This document shows, one piece after another, positions 39,921-49,596 of a stretch of DNA of 64,000 bases. The DNA is from Caecitellus pseudoparvulus (taxonomy: Eukaryota > Bigyra: Bicosoecida). The translations under genes and the position numbers were made by a program. The notes beneath the pieces were generated by a model. The model worked only from the letters and a program-made list of their open reading frames with translations. It had not been told where the DNA came from and did no database searches. Within the stretch, counting starts at the first letter, position 1. Each line of letters begins with the position of its first letter. The stretch covers positions 1 through 64,000 of the forward strand of contig CBFFRQ010000048.1 of assembly GCA_965644315.1 (NCBI GenBank), given 5' to 3'.

Positions 39921-42900
39921 TCATTCTTCCTTTGGCTCGGGGTCCACGTCTGTCTGTGCCCCTCGATGTGGAGACCGGGGCATGCGCACCCCCGACGCGC
40001 TCATGGCAGCGACACTTGCAGCATTGCCAGCCTCCATCGCAGCGCGGGCAGCGGCAATGGCGACTTCCTGGCCGCGCGCAGACTTGGCCCGTGCGGCGGC
40101 CTTATCCCGCTGAGCCGTCCGGCTCGTCGGCAACGCCGTGCCTGGTCGGGGACTGGAGCTCACGGGGAGGGATGCGGGCCCAGGCACAGGCGCCTGCAGC
40201 AGACCGGCAGGGCCAGACGCCGAGGCTGGCGAGGTGGCAGGCACCAAGGCCGGCGTGGGTGCTGCCGCTTGGTCCCTGCGCGGGGCCACCACCCGTGGGC
40301 CCACGGCGCGCTTCTGAGGTGTGGGCTGGGGCATGCGGGCTGGGGCGGTGGGCCACTGTGGCGGGTGGGTGGGCCCACCGCCCGCACCTGCCACAGGGCT
40401 GGACTGCTGCCCCGACCCCACGCCCCCCTGACCCGTCGCCTCAGACCCCACCAGCGCTGAGAGGGTGGAGGCAGCTGCCTCGGCAGCCGCCTTGCGCCCT
40501 GGAGGGGGGGCGGCATCCCCCTTACGGCCAGGCTTGACCCGTGTGGGGGTCTTCTCGCCTGCCCGCAGGGGTGGGCCGACATCGGACTGTGGTGGTGGCG
40601 CGCCCATGCGGGTGGGCCCCAGGCCCGCCGCGGAGAGGCCCTCGCTGACCCCCCCTCGGATGCGCGTGGAGCCCCCCCCCTCAGATGACTGCGGAGAAGG
40701 CCTGCCGCCGCTGCGCCCACTGCTGCGCACAGAGCTTGGCGTGCCGACTGGCGTGGCGTGGTACCGGCGAACCGTGGAGGGTGGCGCGGGGGTAGACCGG
40801 GCCGATGCGATGGCTGGGCTGTCAGCCACCCACTCCCCATCCCCCCCCGCCCACTTGGCAGGAGAGGCCACGGACGCACCGGATCCGGCAGCGTGCGGCC
40901 TGGCAGGGGATGTGGACGTGCTCCATGAGGACGTGGCAGCGGCAGCATCTGCCGGAACGAGGCCCCCGCCCGGAGCAAGTGCCCAGTACTTGCTTGAGGC
41001 GCTCCCCGTGCTGGCCGGCGCACTGGCTGGGCTGGGCGCTGGAACCCCTCGCTGGCGTGTGGCGGCGAGGATGGAGGACTCCTGGTCCACAGCGGGCGTC
41101 ATGGGCAGGCGCCGCGCAGCAGTGGAGGGGCGTGGCGCAGGCTGCACCCGGGATGTGCTGCCCACAGCCCGCCCCTCCACCAGCTGCATGCTGCCGGCGT
41201 CATAGACAGCGGGGCCCCATGGCGTGGCGCCACCGGCGCCCCCGGACCCCGCCCACGCCGCCTCCTCCGCCTCCCCAGCGGACCCAGGCGAGATGCCGCG
41301 CCCAGCTGCACCAGCCAGGGCGCCCAGGGGGGAGATGCGGGGGGCAGCGGCGGCGTGAGGCACCTCTCGCCCCAGTGCCGCGCTGTCGTCCATGCCCCGG
41401 GGCACCTTGCGCCCCAGGCTGTGCACGATGCGAGAGTGGTGCGCGGAGGTGTACCGGCTCGTGCTGGGGGGCGCCATGGCGCCACCGGCGGCGGGGGTGG
41501 GCCCACGTGCCGCGCCAGGCAGCGGAGCGGCCAGACCCGAGCCTGAGATCGCGCGAGGCGGCACTGTGCTGTCCATGTGCTGGGCGGTGTTGATGAAGGG
41601 CGCTGGGTGCAGCCAGGCGCCAGCAGTGGCAGAGCGCAGCGCACTGACGCCGGACGCGTGGCGCTGCAAGTAGTGCGCCGCGGGCAGCACGGCAGGTGGC
41701 GCAGGCACGGGCTGAGGGGGGTGGCGCGTCTGCCGCCCCTCCGCAAGGGTGGGCCCACCCTGTCCGCTGGCCTGGCCGCCCTCGGCCAAGCCACCCTCGC
41801 TGCCCGAGTCGTCATCTGAGGAATCCGAGTCGCCCACCCCGCCCCCATCCACGCAGGCTGAGGGGGGCAGCGGGCGGGGCGGTGTCTCGTCCTGAGCCTG
41901 CGTGGTGGGGCGCGGCGTGACCACCGCCACGCTGGGCTGCGGGTCCGCCGACTCCTCGTCCCAGGAGGGGGACAGCTCCCCCCATGCGCTGCCATCCCCC
42001 CGCCCAGACGCCCCCTGCGCCACGGTGCCATCCGTGGACTCGCCAGCGTCAGAGGCTGCCGAGCCCATGGGCGGCAGTGGCTGGGGCGGCTGGGCGGCAG
42101 GGGCCTCTGCGTCCAGAGCGCTCTCCAGCACCGCCCGCCACTGCCGCCCGTCCAGGCGGTGCACCGTCACGCCCCTCCCTGCGCCAGCCTGTGTCGCCTC
42201 CAGTGCCTCTGCAGGCACACCAATGAGTGCGGAGCCAAAGCGACTGGGGTACGTGAAGGCGTACTGCTGACAGTGCCTGCAGCGGAACAGCTCCTCATTC
42301 GGAGCCTCGCGTGCAGCGCTGGAGATGGGCGTTGCTTCCAGGTCGTCGTCCTGCGCTGCCCAAGTCACTGCTTCCTCAGGCACCAGCAGCTCCACCGCAG
42401 AACGAATGGAGTACGGTGTGTCATACTGCACGACACTGGGGGAGCGAGGGGCAGTAACGCTGTACTTGACTTTCCCACAAGAGCAGGTGAAGGTGTACTC
42501 TGCCAGCTCGGCTTCTCCAAAGTGCCTGGGGAGAGTGGGTGAAACGGCGTGCATCGCGCTTGCAAGCCGGCACCGGCGGCCCAGGCAAGCCAACTCACCC
42601 ACGCAGTACAGTCAGAGGGATCTGTGTCGTCACACGAGCATCTTGCCGCGGATCAGCCTTCCCCTTTCCCTCCACAGCACTGCTCTTCTTGAACACGTCG
42701 TCGCGTAATTCTGGCCTGGCGTTTCCCCCACCACGACGCTGCAGTGGGCGTGGGCTTGGTGTGCAGCACTTCCTCGCACTCAGGAGGGCTGGGGCGGAAC
42801 AACTTACGGAAACCATCCACACTGTGCTGATGACAATGGAGGAAGCCCCCAAAACCACTGCAAAGCTCGCCGGAACGGCGTCCCCCCTCCAACCATCGGC

Positions 42901-43146
42901 CGTGAGCGCCCGCCGGGCAGAGGACAGCACGGTGTCCGCAAGCTGCCGGCCTGCCGGCAGTGCCCACTCAAGGACGTCACGTAAAACAACACTGCCACTG
43001 TGCACCAGCTCCGAAGCCCCCTGCACGATGGAAGAGGCTCCACTGCCGCTTGCGGAGTTTGCCTCGCCTGCTGCCCCTGCCCTGCTCGACTTGGGTGCAG
43101 GGGCTGGCGCAGGCCCAGAGGTGGCAGGTTGTCGACGCGACTCCAT
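39921..43146 (-). CDS. single-span membrane protein with CxCG/CxxC zinc-binding-like domain and long disordered tail
   Basis: Exons complement(join(39921..42525,42599..42738,42808..43146)) give 1,027 aa. Donors are GTAAGT and GTGAGT, introns are 69 and 73 nt, and phases fit. Exon 1 ends in a hydrophobic helix (VPASFAVVLGASSIVISTVWMV, about 91-112). Exons 2-3 form a small domain: LTVLRGHFGEAELAEYTFTC, then CSCGKVKYSV near residue 172, and FRCRHCQQYAFTY near 235. The C-x-C-G plus C-x-x-C pairing resembles the zinc site of GFA/CENP-V-type proteins, but the middle differs, so this is only a resemblance. The remaining 750 residues are disordered, Pro/Ser/Gly-rich and basic toward the end. Confidence 0.6.
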
Positions 43147-43477
43147 CCCTATTTGCAGTACTGCAAGGAGTGCACGCTGTGCGTTTGGCTCCGATTCAGC
43201 TTAAGCCAAAGCCACCAGTGCCGGCAGCGGTATTTGAAGCTGACGCAGGGAGACCGTTGGGGCCTGCCCGCATGCACAGCTTCCTGCGCAGCCGTCCAGA
43301 CCGCAGTGTGCTGCCAATTGGAGCCCACTTGAAGGTTTCGTAGGTTCCCAAGACCAGGTGAATTGGGCCTTGCCCGAAGATGGGTTTACAAGATGCAAGG
43401 TGGAACTCCCACTTGCCATTGTACGCGGCACGGCATCCATCACCACCACAGCCCAGACCGCGCCTAGCACGCCATCA
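43147..43477. other. intergenic region / possible 3' exon of ankyrin gene A
   Basis: The plain ORF of ankyrin gene A stops at 43478. If the conserved GTGTGGG...CGCAG intron is spliced, the gene runs on in another frame to a stop near 43201, so this interval may be coding. No other feature seen. Confidence 0.4.
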
Positions 43478-44335
43478 TCACTGCCCTGCGCATGCCCGCA
43501 GCAGCACCATGCAGCGTCGTCCACACCGTGTGCTGGTGCCGGCCCACACCGCATCCTTGGCTGGCTGCATAGCGACTTGTCCAGCGGCAAGTCGGGTCCG
43601 AAGTGGGATGGCTCGGTGTCCGGTGAGGCCCAGCAGCTCGCGCAGAACTTCCACGTGCCCATTTGTGCAGGCAAGATGGAATCCCGAGCCAGGTCGCCCC
43701 TTACGCCCAGCATGCACATCCACCTCTCGATCCCCGCTCAAAGACAGCAGCTCGCGAACCACCTCGACGTGTCCATTTTGACAGGCGAACATGAAGCCAG
43801 CCTCAGGCTCGCCCAGGAACGCTACATGCACATCCACTGCGCGCTCACCCGTCAGCGCCAACAATTCACGCACCACAGCCACATGACCATTCTCACATGC
43901 AAGAGTAAAGCCACCTTCACGACCGCCCCCGGCGCCAGCATGTACATCCACCGCAGCAACACCACGCAAAGCCAACAGCCCACGCACCATGCCCACATGC
44001 CCACCCCCACATGCTGCTCGGAACGCCTTGTCGAATATGCCCTGCTGGGCACACACTCCTCCCTTCTCGACTAAGCCGACCAACTGCCTCAACACTACAG
44101 CATCACCCACCTCGCAAGCCACTCTCGCTGCCTCAACGACATCACCCTGCGTGAGGGTCCCCATGCTCGCCTCCCCCGACGCACGGTCTTCCTCCAGTAG
44201 TGCCAACAGGCACTTCATGTCTTTGGAGAAGCAACCGATCCGCCAACGATGCAGCCAGCTCTCTCCGCTGCCGTCATCTGACATGGCGAGGTGGATCCAG
44301 TTTCCGCACACACTTCCCAACACCCCTCTCCGCAC
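43478..44335 (-). CDS. ankyrin-repeat protein, tandem copy A (about 4-5 repeats)
   Basis: The ORF gives 285 aa, starting MRRGVLGSVCGNWIHLAMSDD; MSDDGSGESW is an alternative start. A conserved helical N-terminus (GESWLHRWRIG, CLLALLEEDRASGE, ARVACEVGDAVVLRQLVGL) precedes ankyrin-like units of 38 residues with the consensus REVDVHAG...GF-LAC-NGHVEVVRELL-LTG. Canonical ankyrin repeats are 33 residues; the extra five lie in the VDVHAG loop. The last unit ends LRELLGLTGHRAIP, shared with copies B and C. A conserved donor/acceptor pair (GTGTGGG at about 43541) near the end suggests an intron and a hidden C-terminal exon. Probable binding scaffold; partners unknown. Confidence 0.75.
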   Translation of the reverse strand: MRRGVLGSVCGNWIHLAMSDDGSGESWLHRWRIGCFSKDMKCLLALLEEDRASGEASMGTLTQGDVVEAARVACEVGDAVVLRQLVGLVEKGGVCAQQGIFDKAFRAACGGGHVGMVRGLLALRGVAAVDVHAGAGGGREGGFTLACENGHVAVVRELLALTGERAVDVHVAFLGEPEAGFMFACQNGHVEVVRELLSLSGDREVDVHAGRKGRPGSGFHLACTNGHVEVLRELLGLTGHRAIPLRTRLAAGQVAMQPAKDAVWAGTSTRCGRRCMVLLRACAGQ

Positions 44336-44536
44336 GGGGCGCCCTCACACCAGCCTTGCGTGCATTTGAACGCACAAGTTTTATAACGCATGGTGCTCCG
44401 CAGACGTTCACAGTTTGGCCTGCTCCGCTTATTGTGCTGCATTGCCATGCAAACTGCATCCCACCCACTTGCCCCACATCCACCCAAAACTGCATCCATC
44501 ACCACCACACACCGCACCGCGCCAAGCACGCCAGCA

Positions 44537-45619
44537 TCACCGCCTTCCACCTGCCCGCAGCAGCACCACGGCACACCGCCCACGCCGTGAGCTGGTACCG
44601 CCCCACACAGCATCCTTGCCTGGCTGCACCGCCACCTGGCCAGCGGCAAGTCGAGTCTGAAGAGGAATGGCTCGGTGTCCGGTGAGGCCCAGCAGCTCAC
44701 GCAGAACATCAGCGCGCTCCTCCTGATAGGCAAGACGAAAGCCCAACTCTGGCTGCTCTCCATACCCTGCATGCACGTCCACCTCACGATGTCCGCTCAG
44801 CGCCAGCAGCTCGCACACCACATCAACATGACCGTTCTGACACGCATGCAGGAAGCCAGCCTCAGGCTCACCCTCAGCCCCAGCGTGGACGTCAACCTCT
44901 CGATCCCCCGTCAGCGCCAGCAGCTCGCGCACAACAGCAACATGCCCATACCGACAAGCAGTAATGAAACCAAGCTCATGCTGAACCCTTCGACCCGCAT
45001 GCACATCCACTTCACGATCCCCGGCCAAAGACAGCAGCTCGCGAACCACCTCAACGTGTCCGTTGCAACAGGCGAGCCGGAAGCCAAGCTCAGGTCCAAG
45101 CCGATCTCCAACATGCACATCCACTTCACGATGACCACTCAAAGCCAGCAACTCTCGCACCACAGCCACATGACCATTCTCACACGCAAAAGTAAAGCCA
45201 CCCTCACGCCCATATCCACCTTCGGCATGCACATTCACTGCAGCAATGCCGCTCAAAGCCAACAGTTCCCGCACCATGCCCACATGCCCACCTCCACATG
45301 CTTTCACAAATACCCTATCGAATACGCCGCGCCTGCCACACACGCCCTTCTCGACCAAGCCGGCCAACTGCCTCAACAAGTCAGCATCACCTGCCTTGCA
45401 AGCCACTTTCGCCGCCTCCATAACATGAGCTGGCATCAAGTCCCCCACCTTCGCCTCCCCCGACTCACGGTCCTCCACTAGCAGTGCCAACAGACATGCT
45501 GCATCCTTCGCCTTGTATCCTGCCCGCCAACGATGCAGCCAGCTCTCTCCACTGCCGTCATCTGACATGGCGTGGTGGATCCAGTTTCCGCAGCCACTCC
45601 CCAACACTCCTCTCCACAC
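44537..45619 (-). CDS. ankyrin-repeat protein, tandem copy B (about 6 repeats)
   Basis: The ORF gives 360 aa, starting MWRGVLGSGCGNWIHHAMSDD, nearly the same N-terminus as copy A. The body has about six 38-residue units (REVDVHAGRRVQHELGF, ACRYGHVAVVRELLALTG and similar). The shared end LRELLGLTGHRAIPLQTRLA is followed by AVWGGTSSRRGR. Copy B resembles A more than C in its first 60 residues. If the conserved 58-nt GTGTGGGG...GGGCAG segment is spliced out, the reading frame continues for roughly 110 more residues, overlapping the upstream flank of copy A. Confidence 0.75.
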   Translation of the reverse strand: MWRGVLGSGCGNWIHHAMSDDGSGESWLHRWRAGYKAKDAACLLALLVEDRESGEAKVGDLMPAHVMEAAKVACKAGDADLLRQLAGLVEKGVCGRRGVFDRVFVKACGGGHVGMVRELLALSGIAAVNVHAEGGYGREGGFTFACENGHVAVVRELLALSGHREVDVHVGDRLGPELGFRLACCNGHVEVVRELLSLAGDREVDVHAGRRVQHELGFITACRYGHVAVVRELLALTGDREVDVHAGAEGEPEAGFLHACQNGHVDVVCELLALSGHREVDVHAGYGEQPELGFRLAYQEERADVLRELLGLTGHRAIPLQTRLAAGQVAVQPGKDAVWGGTSSRRGRCAVVLLRAGGRR

Positions 45620-45835
45620 GGGGCGCTCTCACACCAAGCACACAAGCATGCCAGCGTGCACCAAAACAAAGCATGCTATTGCTGAGGCTGGAGCTTTTTG
45701 GCGGTCAACAATTTGACCTGCCCCACCCACTGTGCTGCATGGCCTCACAAGCGGCATCCCACCCACTTGCCCCACATCCAGCCCACACTGCATCCATCAC
45801 CACCACAGCCACAGACCGCGCCAGACACGCCATCA

Positions 45836-47278
45836 TCACCGCCTTGCACCTGCCCGCAGCAGCACCATGCAGCGTCGTCCACACCGGGTGCTGGTGCCGC
45901 CCCACACGGCATCCTTGCCCGGCTGCACTGCCACCTCGCCAGCGGCAAGCCGTGCCTGGAGGGGAATGGCCCGTTGTCCGGTGAGGCCCAGCAGCTCACG
46001 AAGCACATCCATATGTTCTTCCTCACAGGCTTGACAAAAGCCTGCCTCAGGCTTGCCCTTGAACTGAGCATGAACGTCCACCTCTCGGTGTCCGGTCAAG
46101 GCTAGCAGCTCCCGCAAAACATGCAAATGCCCGTTCTCGCAGGCGAACACAAAACCGTACTCACTCTCGCCCCAGAGCCCTGCATGCACGTCAACTTCGC
46201 GATCCCCCGTCAAAGCCAACAGTACACGCACGACATCAACATGACCCCTTGCACAGGCAAGCCGGAAGCCAGCCTCAGGCTTTCCGCGTGGCCCTGCATG
46301 CACGTCCACTTTGCGATGGCCAGTCAACGTCAAGAGCTCACGCACCACAGCCAGGCGACCATTCCGACAAGCAAGTCGAAATCCAGCTTCCGGAGTACCC
46401 CGGTATGCAGCATGAACATCCACCTCACGTTCCCCCGTCAGACTCAACAACTCTCGAACCACATCCAAATGCCCATTCTCACAGGCAAGCCGGAAGCCAG
46501 CCTCTGGTTCTTTGTGACATCCAGCGTGTACATCAACTTCGCGATGCCCTGCCAGCGCCAGCAGCTCGCGCACGACGTCAATGTGCCCTCTCGAACAGGC
46601 TGCCCGAAAAGCCCGCTCAGGCTCGCCTGCAGGCCCAGCATGGACGTCTACCTCGCGATGCCCGGTCAGCGCCAGCAGCTCTCGCACCACACCAATGTGC
46701 CCGTTCCGACAAGCAAGCCAGAAGCCAGACTCAGGCCTGCCCTCAGGCCCAGCATGGACGTCTACCTCACGGTGCCCCGTCAGCGCTAGCAGCTCGCGCA
46801 CGACGCCTACATGCCCATGTTGACACGCGAGAATGAAGCCACCTTCACGAGCGCCCCCGGCGCCAGCATGTACATCCACCTCAGCAACACCACTCACACC
46901 CAACAGCCCACGCACCATGCCAACATGCCCCGCCCCACAAGCTGCACGGAATGCCTTGTTGAACATACCCTGCTCACCACACACTCCCCCATCCTGGACC
47001 AAGCCGACCAACTGCCTCAACAAGTCACCCTCACCAGCCTCGCAAGCCACCCTCGCTGCACCTGCGACATTTACTGGCTTCAAGTCCCCCATGCTGGCCC
47101 ATCCCGCCTCACGGTCCTCCGCCAGCAGTGCCAATAGACACGTCGCATCCTTCGACCTGCAGCCTGCCAGCCAACGGCGCAGCCAGGTGCCCCTACTGCC
47201 ACCGTCTGCCATGGCGTGGTGGACCCAGATTCCGCACTCTTCACAGCAAGACTGAGTTCCCCAGGAAGCAGTTTGCAC
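45836..47278 (-). CDS. ankyrin-repeat protein, tandem copy C (about 10 repeats)
   Basis: The ORF gives 480 aa, the longest copy. It starts MQTASWGTQSCCEEC; a shorter start at MADGGSRGTW would match the MSDDGSGESW starts of A and B. About ten 38-residue units follow, regularly spaced, each with HREVDVHAG at the start and VVRELLALTG at the end. The end (LRELLGLTGQRAIPLQ, AVWGGTSTRCGRR) is the same as in A and B. Growth and loss of whole repeat units explains the size differences between copies. Same probable terminal intron as A and B. Confidence 0.75.
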   Translation of the reverse strand: MQTASWGTQSCCEECGIWVHHAMADGGSRGTWLRRWLAGCRSKDATCLLALLAEDREAGWASMGDLKPVNVAGAARVACEAGEGDLLRQLVGLVQDGGVCGEQGMFNKAFRAACGAGHVGMVRGLLGVSGVAEVDVHAGAGGAREGGFILACQHGHVGVVRELLALTGHREVDVHAGPEGRPESGFWLACRNGHIGVVRELLALTGHREVDVHAGPAGEPERAFRAACSRGHIDVVRELLALAGHREVDVHAGCHKEPEAGFRLACENGHLDVVRELLSLTGEREVDVHAAYRGTPEAGFRLACRNGRLAVVRELLTLTGHRKVDVHAGPRGKPEAGFRLACARGHVDVVRVLLALTGDREVDVHAGLWGESEYGFVFACENGHLHVLRELLALTGHREVDVHAQFKGKPEAGFCQACEEEHMDVLRELLGLTGQRAIPLQARLAAGEVAVQPGKDAVWGGTSTRCGRRCMVLLRAGARR

Positions 47279-47476
47279 AGATGGTGACGCTGAAAGCGCC
47301 CATCTTCTCCAGATGAATATTATTTCTTGTTTGATTTGTCATTCGTTCCAAGCTGACGAGCTGGAGTGCCGCTGCATGGCTGGCAGTGGAAAGTGACTCG
47401 TCACAACACGGGTGCATTCAGGGGAGCGTGGCTGCTGTATGCAGCAGGCGCACGCTTGAAGGTTCCCAAACCCACC

Positions 47477-48717
47477 TCATCCGAAGCGGACTGGCCCTCC
47501 AGTGCCGCCTGTCAGCTTCTCCAAGCCGTCCACAGTGTCCACTGGCAGCAACGTGACTGTGGTGTTGCCGCCGTCCCGTGCACTGCCCAGCTGCGCCAGG
47601 GTGCGCAGGTACTCCACCGCCGTGGCATAGTCCACGCCACGCATGTTGAAGGGGGCCACTGCCTCCCGCATGAGCGCCAGGGCCTGCGCTTCCGCCTGTG
47701 CGATGACTTTCTTGGCCTCAGCGTGGCCCTTGGCCACAAGGACGGCGGAGGACTTCTCACCCTCTGCCTGCAGCACCAGCTTCGCAGCATAGCCCCGCGA
47801 TTCGATGGCTTTGCTCTCGCGCTGCCCGTCTGCGCGCAGGACGGCAGAGCGGCGCTCCCTTTCTGCGCGGATCTGCTGTTGCATGGCTTCGCCGATGTCG
47901 GCGGGGGGCAGGATGTTGAAGATCTCCACACGAGTGATGGTGACTCCCCATCGCTCGGCGTCGCGCTGCACCTTGCTCAGGAGCACTGCGTTGATCTGTT
48001 CGCGGGAGGAGAAGGTGTCATCCAGCGTCATCTGGGCGACGATGTCACGCAGAGTGGCCTGGGTCAGCAGCTCGATTGCATCCGGCAGGTTCTGCACTCG
48101 GTACACCGCGGCACGCGCATCAGTGATGCGGAAGTACACCAATGCATCAATCTTAATCAGCACTGTGTCCTTCGTGATGACGTCTTGCTTGCCAAAGTCA
48201 ATGACCTGTGCCGAGGGTGCTGCCGCAGTTGTGCACCTGAGCCAGTGCAAAAGGTGCAGTGCCAGCGAAGGCGCCTCACGCACGTGTTCGCGCATGTCGA
48301 TGCGGTCAGTCTCATACGTCTTGATGCGGGTGCTGGAGTTGTTGTAGTTGGCCTCCAGGACTCGCCAGCTCACTCTGCAGGGGCGGGCAGGAGCAACGTG
48401 CGTCGCGGAAGTGTCCAGGAAAGTCTGTTGCACGTGGCGCCGCTGCTCACTTGCGGGGGCTCTCGATGATGGGCCAAACCCAGTGGAAGCCTGGCGTGAG
48501 AGTTGCCTTGTACTTGCCCAGGCGCTCCACAATCATGATCTCGGCTGACCTGCACACAGGGCGCGGCAGCGTGGCAGGGTGAAGTCTGCGCTGCCGCGGC
48601 AGTCGGACACCGTGCCACGCACTGGACACGGTTCAAGCCGGTGTACAGAAACCACACAATGAGTGCAGTGAGCACAGTCACGGCGATGATGATGGCAACC
48701 TGCACGCCGGTGTCCAT
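47477..48717 (-). CDS. stomatin-like (SPFH/prohibitin-domain) membrane protein
   Basis: Exons complement(join(47477..48205,48284..48374,48452..48549,48623..48717)); exon 2's downstream edge is 48451 by frame, giving 337 aa. Donors are GTGCGT, GTGAGC and GTGCGT. The third intron (78 nt) is a stop-free multiple of three, found because removing it restores RIDMREHVIDFGKQDVITKD, the stomatin consensus. Exon 1 is a membrane anchor (VAIIIAVTVLTALIVWFLY). The SPFH domain follows: IMIVERLGKYKATLTPGFHW, VYFRITDARAAVYRVQNL, QATLRDIVAQMTLDD and NILPPADIGEAM. A coiled-coil AERERRSAVLRADGQRESK...EAKKVIAQAEAQALA and a C-terminal SLP2-like region close the protein. It should oligomerise on membranes, perhaps mitochondrial, and scaffold proteases or channels. 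Confidence 0.9.
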
Positions 48718-49116
48718 GGCGCCCAGGTGGTGTGCGGAAGCAAGTGGGACGGTAGGTGGCGCAGTGCAGTGCCTCGCCTCGCAAGCTCAAGAGCAGGAGG
48801 GCGCTGCAAAGGATGAGGGCATCCCAGACTGAGTGCGATCCAGCGGCCTGCCGGAGGTGGTTTTATTTTGCCACTCTGCGATGCTTTGCCGCAAGGGGGA
48901 CACGCTGGCTGTGTGAAACGCCAGCAGCATACTTCAGTCCAACTTTCGCAGTGTGGCAAGGGGGGGCAAGTGCAGCAAGGGCAGAAGTCAAACGAACCCA
49001 AACCCAACGTGCTCCGGACAGCCCCTGCCCCATCATTTTCGCACGCCAGCTTGATCTTCCTGCCGCCAGGCGTCGCATTCGGAGCGTGTGAGCGAGGGAG
49101 CCAGACAGCTGCAGCA
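48718..49116. other. divergent intergenic region, stomatin-like / DPM3
   Basis: Presumed promoter region for two divergent genes encoding membrane proteins. I see no conserved ORF or RNA structure. Short ORFs crossing it lack protein character. Confidence 0.5.
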
Positions 49117-49557
49117 ATGGGGACTCGGGCAGTCACTGTCTTCGGCACTCTGGGAGTGTTGCTGGCAGCGTGGGCATATCTGAGCTTCTACGACGTGGAT
49201 AATGTCCTTGGCTTGAGCCCTGAAGTGCGCAGTGTCGTGGAAGCCGTGAGTGAAGGGGCAGGGCTGTAATTCCGCAGGCGGGCCACGGTCAGCTGCCTCA
49301 CCGCCCCTTCCTGCTGCGTACACAGCTCCCATCCTACAGTTTGATTGTATTTGGCTGCTATGCTTTGGTAACCATCGGCAGCGAGCTTTTTAGCTACAGG
49401 GACTGCGACGATGCAGCTGCGGAGCTGCGAGAGGTGCGCTTGGCCACGTGACGAGCGCTGGCGCTGGTGACCGCCCGGCAGCGTCGCCCCCTTCCCCGCC
49501 GCGCAGGAGATCAAGGAGATCAAGGCTGATCTGAAGAGCAAGAACTTCAAGTTTTAA
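49117..49557 (+). CDS. DPM3: dolichol-phosphate mannosyltransferase subunit 3
   Basis: Exons join(49117..49245,49326..49433,49507..49557) give 95 aa, close to the usual 92. Introns are 80 nt (GTGAGT) and 73 nt (GTGCGC), both phase 0. DPM3 is the small ER-membrane subunit that tethers the catalytic DPM1, which makes mannosyl-phospho-dolichol for N-glycans and GPI anchors. Two membrane helices (residues 5-24 and about 46-64, LIVFGCYALVTIGSELF) are followed by the diagnostic YRDCDDAAAELREEIKEIKA, a C-terminal coiled coil matching [20 protein letters not shown] in animals. The gene lies in three tiny exons and would be missed by ORF length alone. It ends 39 bp from the convergent channel gene. 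Confidence 0.95.
49268..49277 (+). promoter_or_regulatory. AATTCCGCAG motif inside DPM3 intron 1
   Basis: This motif copy lies 22 nt after the donor and 48 nt before the acceptor, followed by GCGG as in the CX9C gene. Homology fixes the real acceptor further downstream. Confidence 0.4.
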
Positions 49558-49596
49558 ATGCACTGCGAACACCTGCACGCGCCCTGCCGCACGCGC

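Larger units (their letters stand above)
43430..47280 (-). repeat. three direct tandem gene-sized duplications (ankyrin family)
   Basis: Three same-strand units, each with matching N-terminal coding part, ankyrin array and 3' flank. The plus-strand block GCATCCATCACCACCACA followed by CGCGCC recurs at about 43436, 44486 and 45790, beyond the plain stop codons. The flank homology shows that whole genes, not only repeat domains, were duplicated. Confidence 0.85.

Noticed and set aside
43358-47137. Long plus-strand ORFs across the ankyrin cluster
   Set aside because: They are antisense shadows of the ankyrin repeats; only the minus strand shows ankyrin signatures and family conservation.
5238-49277. 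TTTCCGCAG copies as real 3' splice sites
   Set aside because: Using them breaks frame in SUV3, creates a stop in the lipid kinase, and in DPM3 inserts residues that spoil the match to the family. The CX9C intron 1 copy remains a possible exception.
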